Assembly: GCA_964434575.1 (NCBI GenBank)
Contig: CAYSWB010000014.1
Span: 1-39,039 of the forward strand
Source: DAORHV01 sp964434575
GTDB lineage: Bacteria > Patescibacteriota > Gracilibacteria > Peribacterales > Peribacteraceae
Length of the DNA: 39,039 nt
Direction: 5' to 3'
Below the pieces are notes generated by a model. It was given only the letters and a program-made list of their open reading frames with translations. It searched no databases and was not told the DNA's origin. Numbering within the stretch: the stretch's first letter is position 1; each line of letters opens with the position of its first letter. Positions 1 to 9,636 of the stretch are shown one piece after another. Both the position numbers and the translations under genes were made by a program.

Positions 1-3000
1 TCGACAACGCCGCCGACCTCCAGCAGAACAACAACAGCTTCCAGTGGACCAACCATGCCCAGACGACCATCCAGTGCCCGGTCACCAACATCGACCTGTC
101 GGTGGTGAAGACCAAGGCAGATCCGGCCGTCATCGTGCCCGGTTCCATCGTCACCTATAACATCGGCATCACGAACAACGGCCCCGGAACCACCTACAGC
201 GCCGTGGTCACCGACGCCATCCCGGCCGGCACGACCTTCGTGACCAACGGTTCCACCGCCGGTTGCAGCCAGCAGGGCAACAACGTGGTGTGCACGCTCA
301 CGAACATCACCCAGCCCGTCGGTTCGACGAACAACATCGTGCTGCGCTTCCAGGTCCCGGCCAACGCGGCTTGCGGCCAGAACGCTTCCATCACGAACAC
401 CGCCACGCTCAGCGTGAACGGCGTCACCGACCCGAACACCGGCAACAACCAGAGCCAGGTGACTTCCAACGTCACTTGCCCGGCTCCGCAGTTCACCGGT
501 ACCAAGTCCGCCGACAAGACCGTCGCCCTGCGCGGTGACACCCTCACCTACACCATCGTCTTCACGAACAACGGCCAGACCGCTCAGCAGGACATCCGCA
601 TCGCGGACGTCGTGCCTGCGGGCCTGACCTTCGTCTCGAACGGCTCCACCGCCGGCTGTGCCGTGAACGGCGGAGTGGTCTTCTGCCCGGCCCAGACCGT
701 GCAGCCCGGCCAGCAGGTTTCCGCCACGCTCAAGTTCCAGGTCGGCCAGAACGCCGTCTGTAACGCGGTCATCGACAACGTCGCCGACCTGCAGCAGGCC
801 AACGCCAGCTTCGCCTTCACCAACCACACCCAGACGCAGGTGCAGTGCCCGGTCGCCCAGGCCGACCTGTCCGTCACCAAGACGGTCAGCGCCGCCCAGG
901 CCACGGTGAACACCGATGTTTCGTTCACTGTCAGCGTCACGAACAACGGCCCGTCGCCGTCCGACCAGGTCTTGCTCAACGACGTGCTCCCGGCCGGCCT
1001 CACGTACGTCACGCACGCCACCGCGAACGGTACCTACAACCCCAACACGGGCGTGTGGAACATCGGCACCATGGCCGCCGGACAGACCGTCCAGCTGACC
1101 ATCGCCGCCACCGTCACCAGCGTCGGTCCGAAGACGAACACGGCCACCGTCGCCGCCCTGACCGCCGACCCGAACCTCGGCAACAACAGCGCCAGCGCCA
1201 CGGTCACCGGCATCCAGCCGAACCCCCAGTTCTCGGGCACCAAGTCCGTGGACAAGACCCTGGCTCAGCGCGGCGAGGTCGTCACGTACACCATCACCTT
1301 CGTCAACAACGGCAACGTCGCCCAGCCCAACATCCGCATCACGGACACCGTTCCGGCCGGCATGACGTTCCAGGCCGCCGGTTCCACCGCCGGCTGCACC
1401 CTGAACGGCAACGTCGTTCAGTGTCAGTCGCAGACCGTGAACCCCGGCCAGACCATCACCGCCGTCCTCAAGTTCGTCGTGAACCAGAACGCCCCGTGCA
1501 ACGCGCCGATCAACAACGTCGCCGTGCTGCAGCAGGGCACCCTGGACATCGCCGTCAGCAACCAGGTCTCGACCGTGGTGCAGTGCCCGGTCGATCAGGC
1601 TGATCTGGCCGTCACCAAGACCGCCAACAGCGCCCAGGTGAACGTCGGTTCCGACGTCAGCTTCACCATCACCGTCATCAACAACGGCCCGTCCGTGTCC
1701 AACGGCGTGGTCGTCAGCGACCAGTTGCCAGCCGGCCTGACGTACGTCACGCACGCCACCGCCCAGGGCACGTACAACCCGAACACGGGTGCTTGGACCA
1801 TCGGCACGCTGAATGCCGGCCAGACCGCCACGTTGTCGCTCGTCGCCACCGTCACCACGGCCGGCGCCAAGACCAACACCGCCGTCGCCACCGCGCAGAC
1901 CCCGGATCCGAACACGGCCAACAACACCGCCAGCGTGACCGTGAACGGCAACCAGCAGGGCGTGGATATCTCGCTCGTGAAGACCAAGACCGATCCGGCC
2001 GTGGTTCTCCCCGGTTCCGTGGTCACGTATAACCTCGCCGTCACCAACAACGGTCCCGGCACCACCTACAGCGCCGTGATCACCGACGCCATCCCCACCG
2101 GCACGACCTTCGTGCCGAACGGCTCCACCGCGGGCTGTGCGGTGCAGGGCGCCAACGTGGTGTGCACCCTGGCCAACGTCACGCAGGCCGTGGGCACCAC
2201 CAACAACGTCGTCCTCAAGTTCCAGGTTCCGGCCAACATGACCTGCGGCAACACGACCATCCAGAACTCCGCCAGCATCGCGCTGAACGGCGTCACCGAT
2301 CCGAACACCGGCAACAACAACAGCTCGGTGACCTCCCAGGTCTCCTGCCCGGCTCCCTCGTTCACCGTGAACAAGACGGGTTCCGCGGTCGGCTCGCCGA
2401 ACGGCATCATCTTCTACACGATCACCGCCACCAACACCGGCAACGTCCCGCAGCAGGACATCCGCATCGCGGACGTCGTGCCGGCCGGCTTGACCTTCAC
2501 CACGCAGAACTCGACTCCGGGCTGCGCCGTGACCAACGGCGTGGTGTACTGCCCGGCCCAGACCGTCCAGCCCGGCCAGAGCATCTCGGCCACGCTGTAC
2601 TTCACCGTCAACCAGACCGTCGCCTGCAACGCGACCATCGATAACGTCGCCGACATCCAGCAGGGCGGCGTCAGCTTCGCTTGGAGCAACCACGCGCAGA
2701 CCGCCATCCAGTGTCAGGCTCCGCAGCTCTACGTCGTGAAGACGGCCCCGGCCCAGCTGGTCGCAGGCCAGAACGCCACCTACACCTTCACGCTCCAGAA
2801 CACGAGCGGCTTCGCGGCCCAGAGCATCGAGGTCGCCGACTTCTACACAGACGCCAACGGCAACAAGATCGCTCCGCCGCTGACCTTCGTGTCTTCCCAG
2901 GGTCTCACCTGCGCCTACGACGCTCCGAGCCAGTCCGTGAAATGCAACGTCGGCACGCTCCAGGCCCAGCAGACCATCTCGTTCTCCATGACCTTCGCGG

Positions 3001-5762
3001 TGCCCGCCGGTAACCAGGCCCTGTGCAACACGACGGTCTACAACCGCGTGACGGCCATCTCGGCCGGCCTGCAGGCCTCGTTGGACGCCGACACCGCTTC
3101 TGCCACCGTGCAGTGCAACACCGTGCCGCCCCAGTTCACCATCGTGAAGTCCGGTCCCGAGGGCGATTCCGTTTCGCCGGGTGAGATCATCACGTACCTC
3201 ATCGCCGTCCAGAACACCGGCAACGTCGCCCAGCAGAACATCCGCCTGATCGACAATATCCCGGCCGGCCTCACGTTCGAGCCGAACGGTTCGACCGCCG
3301 GATGCACCTCGCAGAACAACCAGGTGACCTGCCCGGTCCAGACGTTCACCGCCGGCCAGAGCTTCGTCTACGCGCTCAAGTTCCGCCTGAACGACAACGC
3401 CCAGTGCAACGGCACCATCAGCAACACCGCCGCGCTGCAGCAGAACGGCACGACCTTCGTCACCAGCAACGCCGTGCAGACGAACATCGACTGTGCCGCC
3501 AAGCTCGACATCACCAAGACCGCTCCGGCCACGTCCACTGCCGGCCAGACCGTGACCTACACGTTCGTGGTGCGCAACAACAACACCAGCGCCCAGCAGA
3601 ACGTGAACGTCTATGACTTCTTCATCAACGCGAACAATAACCAGATCGACATGCCGTTCACATTCGTGTCGTCGGCCGGCGCGACCTGCACCAACGACGC
3701 CCCGAACCGCCGCATCGTGTGTGCCATCGGCACCATGGCTCCGGGTCAGCAGCTGACCTTCACGGCCACGTTCGCCATCCCGGCGAACAACACCGCCCTG
3801 TGCGGACAGACCATCATCAACCAGGTCGACGTCTGGCCGGGTAACCGCCAGGATCTCGCCGACTGGGACAAGGCCATGACCACGGTCCAGTGCCAGGCCA
3901 CGTATGACGTGGGTATCCAGAAGACGGGTCCCGCCGCGGGCACCTCGCTCCAGGGCCAGAACATCGCCTACACGGTCACCGTGACCAACGCCGGCCCCGG
4001 CGCCGCCCAGAACATCTCGTTCAATGACCCGGTCCCGACCGGTCTGACCTACCTGAACGCCACCGGCGCCCAGTGTGCCGCCGCCAACGGCGTCGTGAAC
4101 TGCACCATCGGCACGCTGACCGCCGGCCAGTCCGTCCCCGTGACGCTGAACTTCTCCACGCAGCAGCCTCCGACGAACAACTGTCAGCCGATCGCCCTGC
4201 AGAACACCGCCACGCTGGTCGTGAACGGTGACTCCAACCAGGCCAACAACTCCAGCACGGCCACCACCACGCTCACGTGTCCGGTCACCAATGCCGACGT
4301 CGGCGTGACCAAGACCGTGAACAACGCCAGCCCGACGGTCGGCACCAACGTCATCTTCACGATCACGGCCACCAACAACGGTCCGGCCACCGCGCAGAAC
4401 GTCCGCGTGACCGATCAGCTCCCGGCCGGCCTGACCTACGTCAGCAACACGGCCTCGACCGGCACGTATAACCAGACCACCGGTCTGTGGACCATCGGCG
4501 CCTTGAACGCCGGCGCCACCGCCACGCTGACCATCACGGCCACGGCCGCGACCGCCGGCACGGTGACGAACACCGCCGCCATCACGTCCGACAGCCCGGA
4601 TCCGGTGACCGCCAACAACAGCGCCAGCGTGAACGTCGTCATCGGCACCGTCACCACCCAGATTCCGGATCTCTCGATCACCAAGACCACGAGCCAGGCT
4701 TCGGTGAACCGCGGCGAGAACATCACGTACCTCGTCACCGCCACCAACAACGGTCCGGGCACGGCCAACAACGTCGTCATCAAGGACACCTTCAATCCGA
4801 CCGGCACCCTGACCTACGTCTCGGCTTCCGGCGCACAGTGCTCCCTGACGACCACCAATGAACTGACCTGCACCATCGCCAGCATGGCAGCCGGCCAGAT
4901 CGTGCCGATCACCATCACGTTCGCCACCCAGCAGTCCACCGGCACGTGCACCGTCGCCACCGTGACGAACACGGCCACCATCGCCACGAACCCCGTAACC
5001 AACGACCCGAACACGGGGAACAACACCAGCCAGACCACGTCCACCACGCTCAACTGCCCGCAGCCGAACCTGAACGTCACCAAGACGGACGGCCGCTCCA
5101 GCGCCAACGTGAACGACAGCATCAGCTATACCATCACGATCACGAACAGCTCGAACGTCGCCGCCACCAACGTGACCGTCACCGACAGCCTGCCGTCCGG
5201 CCTCAGCAACGTCTCCGCCGGTAACGGTGGCAACGTGAACGGCTCGCAGGTCACCTGGAACAACCAGACGGTCCCGGCCAACGGACAGCTCACGCTGACC
5301 GTGAACGGCACGGTGCAGAACGTCGGCAACGGCACGACGCTCACCAACTACGTGAACGTGTCCGGTACCAACCTGACCGGCAACCTGTCTGCCAACGACA
5401 CGACCACGGTGTACTCCAGCACGGTCTACAACCCGCCGCCGATCTACAACCCGCCGTGCAACAACAACTGCTACCAGCCGCCGATCTACAACCCGCCGCC
5501 CACGTACAACCCTCCGCCGCTGTACCAGCCCCCGGTCTACACGCCGCCGAGCTACAAGCCGATCTTCCCGCAGACGGGTACGAACGACCTGTACGCCACG
5601 CCCGAGAACACGGATCAGTACCTGAGTGATCCGGTCGCGGCCAAGCCCGAGGAGACTCCCGCCGATAACTTCAACCTCATCTTCTTCGCCACCCTTGCCG
5701 GCGTGTTCGCCGTCGGATCGGCGGCCGCCGCCAAGTTCGCGGGAGGAGGCGGACTGTTCTAA
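1..5762 (+). CDS. Giant DUF11-repeat surface protein, 5' end missing
   Basis: The reading frame is open from base 3, so the gene begins left of the window; 1919 residues are visible. At least 14 DUF11 (TIGR01451-like) beta-sandwich repeats can be counted, each opening with a V-K-T or T-K-S stretch, then a T-N-N-G-P type strand and a D-x-L-P-A-G-L-T-F/Y motif. Many carry paired cysteines that may form disulfides. After the last repeat comes a Tyr/Pro tract of repeated YNPPP units (about 5425-5563), as in wall-spanning stalks, then FPQTG, a linker of about 45 residues and a hydrophobic C-terminal helix ending in a glycine-rich tail. This suggests a stalk-like protein anchored by its C-terminus. 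DUF11 proteins are generally cell-surface proteins; adhesion or S-layer function is inference. The GTG at 102 is internal, not the start. Confidence 0.93.
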   Translation, partial: DNAADLQQNNNSFQWTNHAQTTIQCPVTNIDLSVVKTKADPAVIVPGSIVTYNIGITNNGPGTTYSAVVTDAIPAGTTFVTNGSTAGCSQQGNNVVCTLTNITQPVGSTNNIVLRFQVPANAACGQNASITNTATLSVNGVTDPNTGNNQSQVTSNVTCPAPQFTGTKSADKTVALRGDTLTYTIVFTNNGQTAQQDIRIADVVPAGLTFVSNGSTAGCAVNGGVVFCPAQTVQPGQQVSATLKFQVGQNAVCNAVIDNVADLQQANASFAFTNHTQTQVQCPVAQADLSVTKTVSAAQATVNTDVSFTVSVTNNGPSPSDQVLLNDVLPAGLTYVTHATANGTYNPNTGVWNIGTMAAGQTVQLTIAATVTSVGPKTNTATVAALTADPNLGNNSASATVTGIQPNPQFSGTKSVDKTLAQRGEVVTYTITFVNNGNVAQPNIRITDTVPAGMTFQAAGSTAGCTLNGNVVQCQSQTVNPGQTITAVLKFVVNQNAPCNAPINNVAVLQQGTLDIAVSNQVSTVVQCPVDQADLAVTKTANSAQVNVGSDVSFTITVINNGPSVSNGVVVSDQLPAGLTYVTHATAQGTYNPNTGAWTIGTLNAGQTATLSLVATVTTAGAKTNTAVATAQTPDPNTANNTASVTVNGNQQGVDISLVKTKTDPAVVLPGSVVTYNLAVTNNGPGTTYSAVITDAIPTGTTFVPNGSTAGCAVQGANVVCTLANVTQAVGTTNNVVLKFQVPANMTCGNTTIQNSASIALNGVTDPNTGNNNSSVTSQVSCPAPSFTVNKTGSAVGSPNGIIFYTITATNTGNVPQQDIRIADVVPAGLTFTTQNSTPGCAVTNGVVYCPAQTVQPGQSISATLYFTVNQTVACNATIDNVADIQQGGVSFAWSNHAQTAIQCQAPQLYVVKTAPAQLVAGQNATYTFTLQNTSGFAAQSIEVADFYTDANGNKIAPPLTFVSSQGLTCAYDAPSQSVKCNVGTLQAQQTISFSMTFAVPAGNQALCNTTVYNRVTAISAGLQASLDADTASATVQCNTVPPQFTIVKSGPEGDSVSPGEIITYLIAVQNTGNVAQQNIRLIDNIPAGLTFEPNGSTAGCTSQNNQVTCPVQTFTAGQSFVYALKFRLNDNAQCNGTISNTAALQQNGTTFVTSNAVQTNIDCAAKLDITKTAPATSTAGQTVTYTFVVRNNNTSAQQNVNVYDFFINANNNQIDMPFTFVSSAGATCTNDAPNRRIVCAIGTMAPGQQLTFTATFAIPANNTALCGQTIINQVDVWPGNRQDLADWDKAMTTVQCQATYDVGIQKTGPAAGTSLQGQNIAYTVTVTNAGPGAAQNISFNDPVPTGLTYLNATGAQCAAANGVVNCTIGTLTAGQSVPVTLNFSTQQPPTNNCQPIALQNTATLVVNGDSNQANNSSTATTTLTCPVTNADVGVTKTVNNASPTVGTNVIFTITATNNGPATAQNVRVTDQLPAGLTYVSNTASTGTYNQTTGLWTIGALNAGATATLTITATAATAGTVTNTAAITSDSPDPVTANNSASVNVVIGTVTTQIPDLSITKTTSQASVNRGENITYLVTATNNGPGTANNVVIKDTFNPTGTLTYVSASGAQCSLTTTNELTCTIASMAAGQIVPITITFATQQSTGTCTVATVTNTATIATNPVTNDPNTGNNTSQTTSTTLNCPQPNLNVTKTDGRSSANVNDSISYTITITNSSNVAATNVTVTDSLPSGLSNVSAGNGGNVNGSQVTWNNQTVPANGQLTLTVNGTVQNVGNGTTLTNYVNVSGTNLTGNLSANDTTTVYSSTVYNPPPIYNPPCNNNCYQPPIYNPPPTYNPPPLYQPPVYTPPSYKPIFPQTGTNDLYATPENTDQYLSDPVAAKPEETPADNFNLIFFATLAGVFAVGSAAAAKFAGGGGLF

Positions 5763-5781
5763 CCTCGCACGTTTCCCTACG

Positions 5782-5809
5782 AAAAAGCCGGGCTACCCCC
5801 GGCTTTTTT
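5782..5809 (+). terminator. Rho-independent terminator of the DUF11 gene
   Basis: GCCGGG (5787-5792) pairs with CCCGGC (5798-5803), flanked by an A-run before and a six-base T-run after. It sits 20 bases past the stop codon. Confidence 0.9.
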
Positions 5810-5829
5810 CGTCGTGATGCGTCGTGTAT

Positions 5830-5857
5830 TTGCTTAATTTTTAAAATATGTTATAAT
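5830..5857 (+). promoter_or_regulatory. Sigma70-type promoter of the VanW gene
   Basis: TTGCTT (5830-5835), 16 bases, then perfect TATAAT (5852-5857) in an AT-rich island directly after the terminator. The expected transcript start is near 5864, giving a leader of about 34 bases. The leader has no Shine-Dalgarno; it contains CCTCCT instead. Confidence 0.8.
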
Positions 5858-5897
5858 ATGTAAAACACAGCAGCCTCCTACAACAACACCCATCCGC

Positions 5898-7283
5898 ATG
5901 CCGACCTCCCGCAAAACCGTTTCGCCGTTCGCGTCCGTGATGCACTTTGCAGGATCGGCCGCTTTCGGCTTGTCGCTCGCGGTGGCTCTTGGCACGTTGC
6001 AGGATCCCGGCCAGATCCGCGCCGCCATTCCGGCCGCCATGGTGCGTTCGGCCGTGTCCGTCGCGTACATCCCTGCTCCGCAGTCCGACCGCCAGGCGCG
6101 TCGCGAGACCGCCAAGCGCATGTGGAAGGCCGTCGCACAGCGATCGGAACTCCTGCGTCGTACCGTCACCGCCACCTACCTGCGTCCCGATGGAGCAGTC
6201 GCCGGCACGTGGAACGTCGCCGTCGCCGAGTATCCGGAGTGGGTGCGCTACGACCTGGACGCCGCCAAGCCGACGGCCAAGATCGATGAAGACGCCATCG
6301 CGAAGTCCATCGTGGAAGGCCAATTGATCCGCCTGCCCCAGGCCGTCGATTGCGAGTTGAGCAACCTGCGCACCGACGACCAGGGCGTGCTGCGCGCCGA
6401 CACGTCGTGTTTGGCGCAGAGCGGCTACCGCTACGACGCCAAGGCCATCGCCAAAGCGCTGAAACAGGCGTTGGATGCCAAGGCGACCGAAACGGCGCTG
6501 GCGGTGGAGCCGGTCGCCGGCCGCATCGTCGATGCCGGCAAGCTCGGCATCGGTGACGTGTCGATGATTTCCACCGGCGTGTCCAACTTCAAAGGTTCCG
6601 GCGAAGGCCGCAAGAACAACGTCCGCAAGGCCATTGGCCAGCAGGTGAACAACGTTGTCGTTCCGGCCGGCGCAGAGTTCTCGTTCAACGACGTGCTCGG
6701 AGGCCCCGTCACGCTGTCGCGCGGCTGGAGCATGGCGCTGACCATTTTCGACGGCTCCCGCCTGGAGATGGCTCCCGGAGGCGGCGTCTGCCAGGCTTCC
6801 ACCACCGTGTACCGCGCGGCGCTGAAAGCCGGACTGCCGATCGTCGAGCACAAGAGTCACAGCTTGTACGTCTCGTACTACGAGGCGTACGGCGTGGGCC
6901 AGGACGCCACCATCTTCCCGGGCAAGCAGGATCTCCGCTTCCTCAACGACACGGGTTCTCCCTTGGTGCTGCAGTCGTTCTACGAAGGTGACGACGCCTA
7001 CGTGAATATCCTCGGCCGCCCCGACGGGCGCAGCGTGACCATCGACGGCCCGTTCTTCGGGGCCACCGCTCCGGCCGGCCTGCTGGTGAACGGACGCGCC
7101 GTCCGCAACAACGAGATCGTGTGGACCCGCACCGTCACCCGCGCGGACGGCACGGTGAGCGACGAAATCATGGTTTCGCGTTACAACGCCGTCCCGAAGT
7201 CGCTGGTCGCCAAGTGGCCGGCCGCCGCCGAAACCATCGTCCATGCCGCGGCGCCGGAACTGCTGGTCGAAGAACTCCGTTAG
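5898..7283 (+). CDS. VanW-family protein
   Basis: A 461-residue protein with a hydrophobic N-terminal segment (about residues 14-32) suggesting export or membrane anchoring. The VanW domain spans about residues 228-355. It includes the F-S-F-N-D stretch after a V-P-A-G-x-E motif, and G-G-G-V-C-Q at 294-299 followed by a Thr-rich T-T-V-Y, matching the family signature GGG(I/V)CQ. VanW proteins are named from vancomycin-resistance clusters, but their biochemical role is unknown; a link to cell-wall peptidoglycan is inference. No van resistance genes are nearby. The residues before the VanW domain (about 60-225) are not assigned. Its stop codon overlaps that of the convergent FTR1 gene by three bases. 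The ATG lacks a Shine-Dalgarno, but no better start is visible. Confidence 0.88.
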   Translation: MPTSRKTVSPFASVMHFAGSAAFGLSLAVALGTLQDPGQIRAAIPAAMVRSAVSVAYIPAPQSDRQARRETAKRMWKAVAQRSELLRRTVTATYLRPDGAVAGTWNVAVAEYPEWVRYDLDAAKPTAKIDEDAIAKSIVEGQLIRLPQAVDCELSNLRTDDQGVLRADTSCLAQSGYRYDAKAIAKALKQALDAKATETALAVEPVAGRIVDAGKLGIGDVSMISTGVSNFKGSGEGRKNNVRKAIGQQVNNVVVPAGAEFSFNDVLGGPVTLSRGWSMALTIFDGSRLEMAPGGGVCQASTTVYRAALKAGLPIVEHKSHSLYVSYYEAYGVGQDATIFPGKQDLRFLNDTGSPLVLQSFYEGDDAYVNILGRPDGRSVTIDGPFFGATAPAGLLVNGRAVRNNEIVWTRTVTRADGTVSDEIMVSRYNAVPKSLVAKWPAAAETIVHAAAPELLVEELR

Positions 7284-8083
7284 CGCACGGCGTTCTGCCT
7301 GCGCCACAGCGCAGCGATGCACGCAACGTACGTGCCGTAGCCGAGGAGCTCGAGCAGCGACGGATTGCCGTTGTAGCCGAAAATGCTTTTCAGGAACTGG
7401 CCGACCGGACGGTTTTCGTTCACCACGCCGTTGGTGTCCCACACGTGCTCGATGATGGGCGGCAGCAGCCCGGCTTCTTCGAATTCATGGATGCCGTGGG
7501 CGACCAGGCCCGCTCCGAACAGCAGCAGCGCCACGCCGCTGGCGGCGAAAAATTTACGGATCGGTATGGCCGAGAGGCCTTTGAACATGCAGTAACTGAG
7601 CAGCAGCGCCGTACCCATGCCCAGCAGGAATCCCACCAGGTGAGCGCCGGCGCGCGCATTCAGGATGGCGGCCTGCAGGAAAATCACGGTTTCGAAGCCT
7701 TCGCGGGCGGTGCCGATGAACGCCAGCATGAACATGCCCAGCGCGCGGTCATTCTGGACGTGGGTCGCGACTTCGCTCTCGATGTGCGCGCGCATCAGGC
7801 GGCCCTGCCGGATCATCCACAGGATCATCCACGTCAGCAGGCCGGCCGCGATCAACATGGTCGTTCCCTCGTAAATTTGCTCCGCCGTTCCCTGCAGCTT
7901 TTCCGCGTAGAGCGTGAATGCGAGCGCGAGGGCGATGCTGGCCGCGATGCCCGCAGTGACGCCGAACCAGACGAATTTCACATGGCGCAGGTTTTGCGTC
8001 CGGTGCAAATAGGCCAGCACGATCCCCACGACCAGCGAGGCCTCCAGCGTCTCCCTCATGGTGATGAGCAACGTTGCAGTCAT
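7280..8083 (-). CDS. FTR1-family high-affinity iron permease
   Basis: A 267-residue, strongly hydrophobic protein with about seven membrane segments. It carries both REXXE iron-binding motifs of the Ftr1/EfeU family: RETLE at residues 10-14 in the first helix and REGFE at 127-131 in a later helix. The length agrees with EfeU-type permeases (about 270-280). Members move ferric iron across the cytoplasmic membrane, in yeast with a multicopper oxidase and in bacteria often with EfeO/EfeB. No such partner is in the window, so the substrate form is uncertain. It lies 97 bases downstream of the histidine kinase but has its own good promoter (8112-8140), so it is probably transcribed separately. Confidence 0.93.
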   Translation of the reverse strand: MTATLLITMRETLEASLVVGIVLAYLHRTQNLRHVKFVWFGVTAGIAASIALALAFTLYAEKLQGTAEQIYEGTTMLIAAGLLTWMILWMIRQGRLMRAHIESEVATHVQNDRALGMFMLAFIGTAREGFETVIFLQAAILNARAGAHLVGFLLGMGTALLLSYCMFKGLSAIPIRKFFAASGVALLLFGAGLVAHGIHEFEEAGLLPPIIEHVWDTNGVVNENRPVGQFLKSIFGYNGNPSLLELLGYGTYVACIAALWRRQNAVR

Positions 8084-8111
8084 TCGAAGCGACTAAGCAG
8101 CACGTGCCGCG

Positions 8112-8140
8112 ACGATAGACCAGCCGGATCGCGGGCGCAA
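8112..8140 (-). promoter_or_regulatory. Promoter of the FTR1 gene
   Basis: On the minus strand TTGCGC (8140-8135), 17 bases, TATCGT (8117-8112). The predicted leader is about 22 bases and has no Shine-Dalgarno. Confidence 0.65.
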
Positions 8141-8143
8141 ATC

Positions 8144-8167
8144 AAAAATCACGAAGATGCTTTCGTG
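8144..8167 (-). terminator. Possible terminator of the histidine kinase gene
   Basis: On the minus strand CACGAA, six-base loop, TTCGTG, then ATTTTTG. The six-pair stem is short, so this is a weak candidate. It lies 13 bases past the kinase stop. Confidence 0.5.
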
Positions 8168-8180
8168 TACCGGCGTTGCT

Positions 8181-9614
8181 TCAGCGGGCGATCGGCAGCC
8201 GGAACGACACGGTCGTTCCATGGCCTTCGCGGCTCTTCACCCAAATCGTGCCGCCGGCCCGCTCGATGATGCCGCGCACGATGTAGAGCCCCAGGCCGCT
8301 GCCGTCGGGCTTGTAGGTGGCCGCGTTGCTGCCGCGCTCGAACTCCGAGAAAATGCGCGGCACGTCCTGCTTGGGGATGCCGCATCCGCGGTCGACCACG
8401 TCCAGCTGCGCCCAGCCGTCTTGGGCGCTGGTCTTCACCGTGATCTCCCCGCCGTCGAACGAGAAGTCCACGGCGTTGTTCAAAAGCTCGCGGATGACGC
8501 CGGCGATGAGCTTGCGGTCCAGCTTCATCGTGATGCCCGGTCCGTACTCGGCGGAAATCTTCTGCTTGCGCCGTTCGGCGTGCGGCGCGAATTCCTCCAG
8601 TACGCCCTTGGCAATGTCGTTCAGCGTGGCTTCCTCGGCCTTGTATTGGACCTTTCCTTCATGGACCAGGTCCGCTTCGTGGAGCGTGTGCAGGATGTTG
8701 TTGAGGCGGCTGACCCCCTCGTCCATGTTGGTGAGCACCTGCCGCGCGGCGGGCGGGGCGTCTTCGTGCAGCAGTTCCAGCGACCACTTGATGATCGACA
8801 GGGGACCGCCGAGCTGGTGGAAGGCAAGGCGCAGCAGGCCCGAGCGTTCGGCTTCGATGCGGTGCATGTTCTCCACCTGCTTGCGCGATCCGATCAGCAC
8901 GATGGCGGAGCCGATGGTGACCACCGCCAGCGCGATGAGCAGCAGCGCGACGGGGGAGAAGATGCTTTGCGACAGGGCCACGTACTGGTCGGCGTCCATG
9001 TCCAGACCCAGCGTCGCCACCACCACGCCGTTGGCCGCGCGGATGGGGGCATAGCCGGAAATCAGTTTGCCCCAGCGGTCTTCGGTGACTTCCTTGTCCA
9101 CCGACGGCAGCGTAAACGCCGACAGCTTCAGCGTGGGCATTTCGCTCACGTCATACTCCTCGGCGAATCCCGACGGCTCCTCGTCTTCGTCCACGGTGCC
9201 GTTGCCGTTCACGTCCAGTTCGCCCGGAGTGCGCAGCATGTCGGCGTCGGCCACGAAGGTCATGATGTCCGGGTCGTCGGTCTTGCGCATGATGTACGCG
9301 TAGCGGATGTCCGGCACGTCTTCGCGGATGGCCCGCAGCCGCTGCACCACGTCGTGGAACGCCAGCGTTTCCATGTCCGCCTCTTCGCGGATGGAGTCCA
9401 CCGCGTCGCCGTCGAACTGCATGGCCGCCGCGGCCGCGGTGCTGCGCAGGCGTTCACGGAGCTGTTCGCGCATCAGCACCTGCCCGCGCACGAAAAACAG
9501 CACGCCGATCACGCCGATGCACGACGCGATGGCCACCGTGCCAAGCGCGATGGGCAGCGTCGCCGGGAAACGGCGCGCCGCGTTCATCTGTGATTCGGCG
9601 GAATACCAAGGCAT
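8181..9614 (-). CDS. Membrane sensor histidine kinase
   Basis: A 477-residue two-component kinase. Helix one is at about residues 21-43 and helix two at about 220-242, enclosing a sensor region of about 175 residues outside the membrane. The H-box has the phosphoacceptor His266 in F-H-Q-L-G-G-P. The ATPase domain shows the N-box (R-E-L-L-N-N, 376-380), G1 (D-R-G-C-G-I-P, 408-414), F-box and G2 (G-S-G-L-G-L, 438-443), so it should be active. The sensor region contains DVNGNGTVDEDE (134-145), which looks like an EF-hand calcium loop. No response regulator is adjacent. It follows pstCAB on the same strand, so a PhoR-like phosphate role is possible but only by position. A second in-frame ATG at 9587 could be the start; the promoter at 9627-9635 fits the longer form. 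Confidence 0.92.
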   Translation of the reverse strand: MPWYSAESQMNAARRFPATLPIALGTVAIASCIGVIGVLFFVRGQVLMREQLRERLRSTAAAAAMQFDGDAVDSIREEADMETLAFHDVVQRLRAIREDVPDIRYAYIMRKTDDPDIMTFVADADMLRTPGELDVNGNGTVDEDEEPSGFAEEYDVSEMPTLKLSAFTLPSVDKEVTEDRWGKLISGYAPIRAANGVVVATLGLDMDADQYVALSQSIFSPVALLLIALAVVTIGSAIVLIGSRKQVENMHRIEAERSGLLRLAFHQLGGPLSIIKWSLELLHEDAPPAARQVLTNMDEGVSRLNNILHTLHEADLVHEGKVQYKAEEATLNDIAKGVLEEFAPHAERRKQKISAEYGPGITMKLDRKLIAGVIRELLNNAVDFSFDGGEITVKTSAQDGWAQLDVVDRGCGIPKQDVPRIFSEFERGSNAATYKPDGSGLGLYIVRGIIERAGGTIWVKSREGHGTTVSFRLPIAR

Positions 9615-9626
9615 AGAAATCTCTTG

Positions 9627-9635
9627 AGTATACCA
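9627..9635 (-). promoter_or_regulatory. Extended -10 promoter of the histidine kinase gene
   Basis: On the minus strand TGGTATACT, an extended -10 of the TGnTATAAT type. No good -35 is seen. Initiation would fall about five bases before the ATG at 9614. Confidence 0.5.
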
Positions 9636-9636
9636 G

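Noticed and set aside
102..5400. CRISPR array or tandem non-coding repeat
   Set aside because: The repetition follows codons of one open frame and encodes DUF11 domains; repeats are long and diverged.
5566..5580. FPQTG as a certain sortase signal
   Set aside because: The spacing to the membrane helix and the missing basic tail do not fit; kept only as an observation.
7280..7283. Overlap of the VanW and FTR1 stop codons as a regulatory device
   Set aside because: Short overlaps of convergent genes are common in compact genomes.
5841..7442. 533-codon minus-strand frame opposite VanW
   Set aside because: No motifs; VanW on the other strand has the family signature and a promoter.
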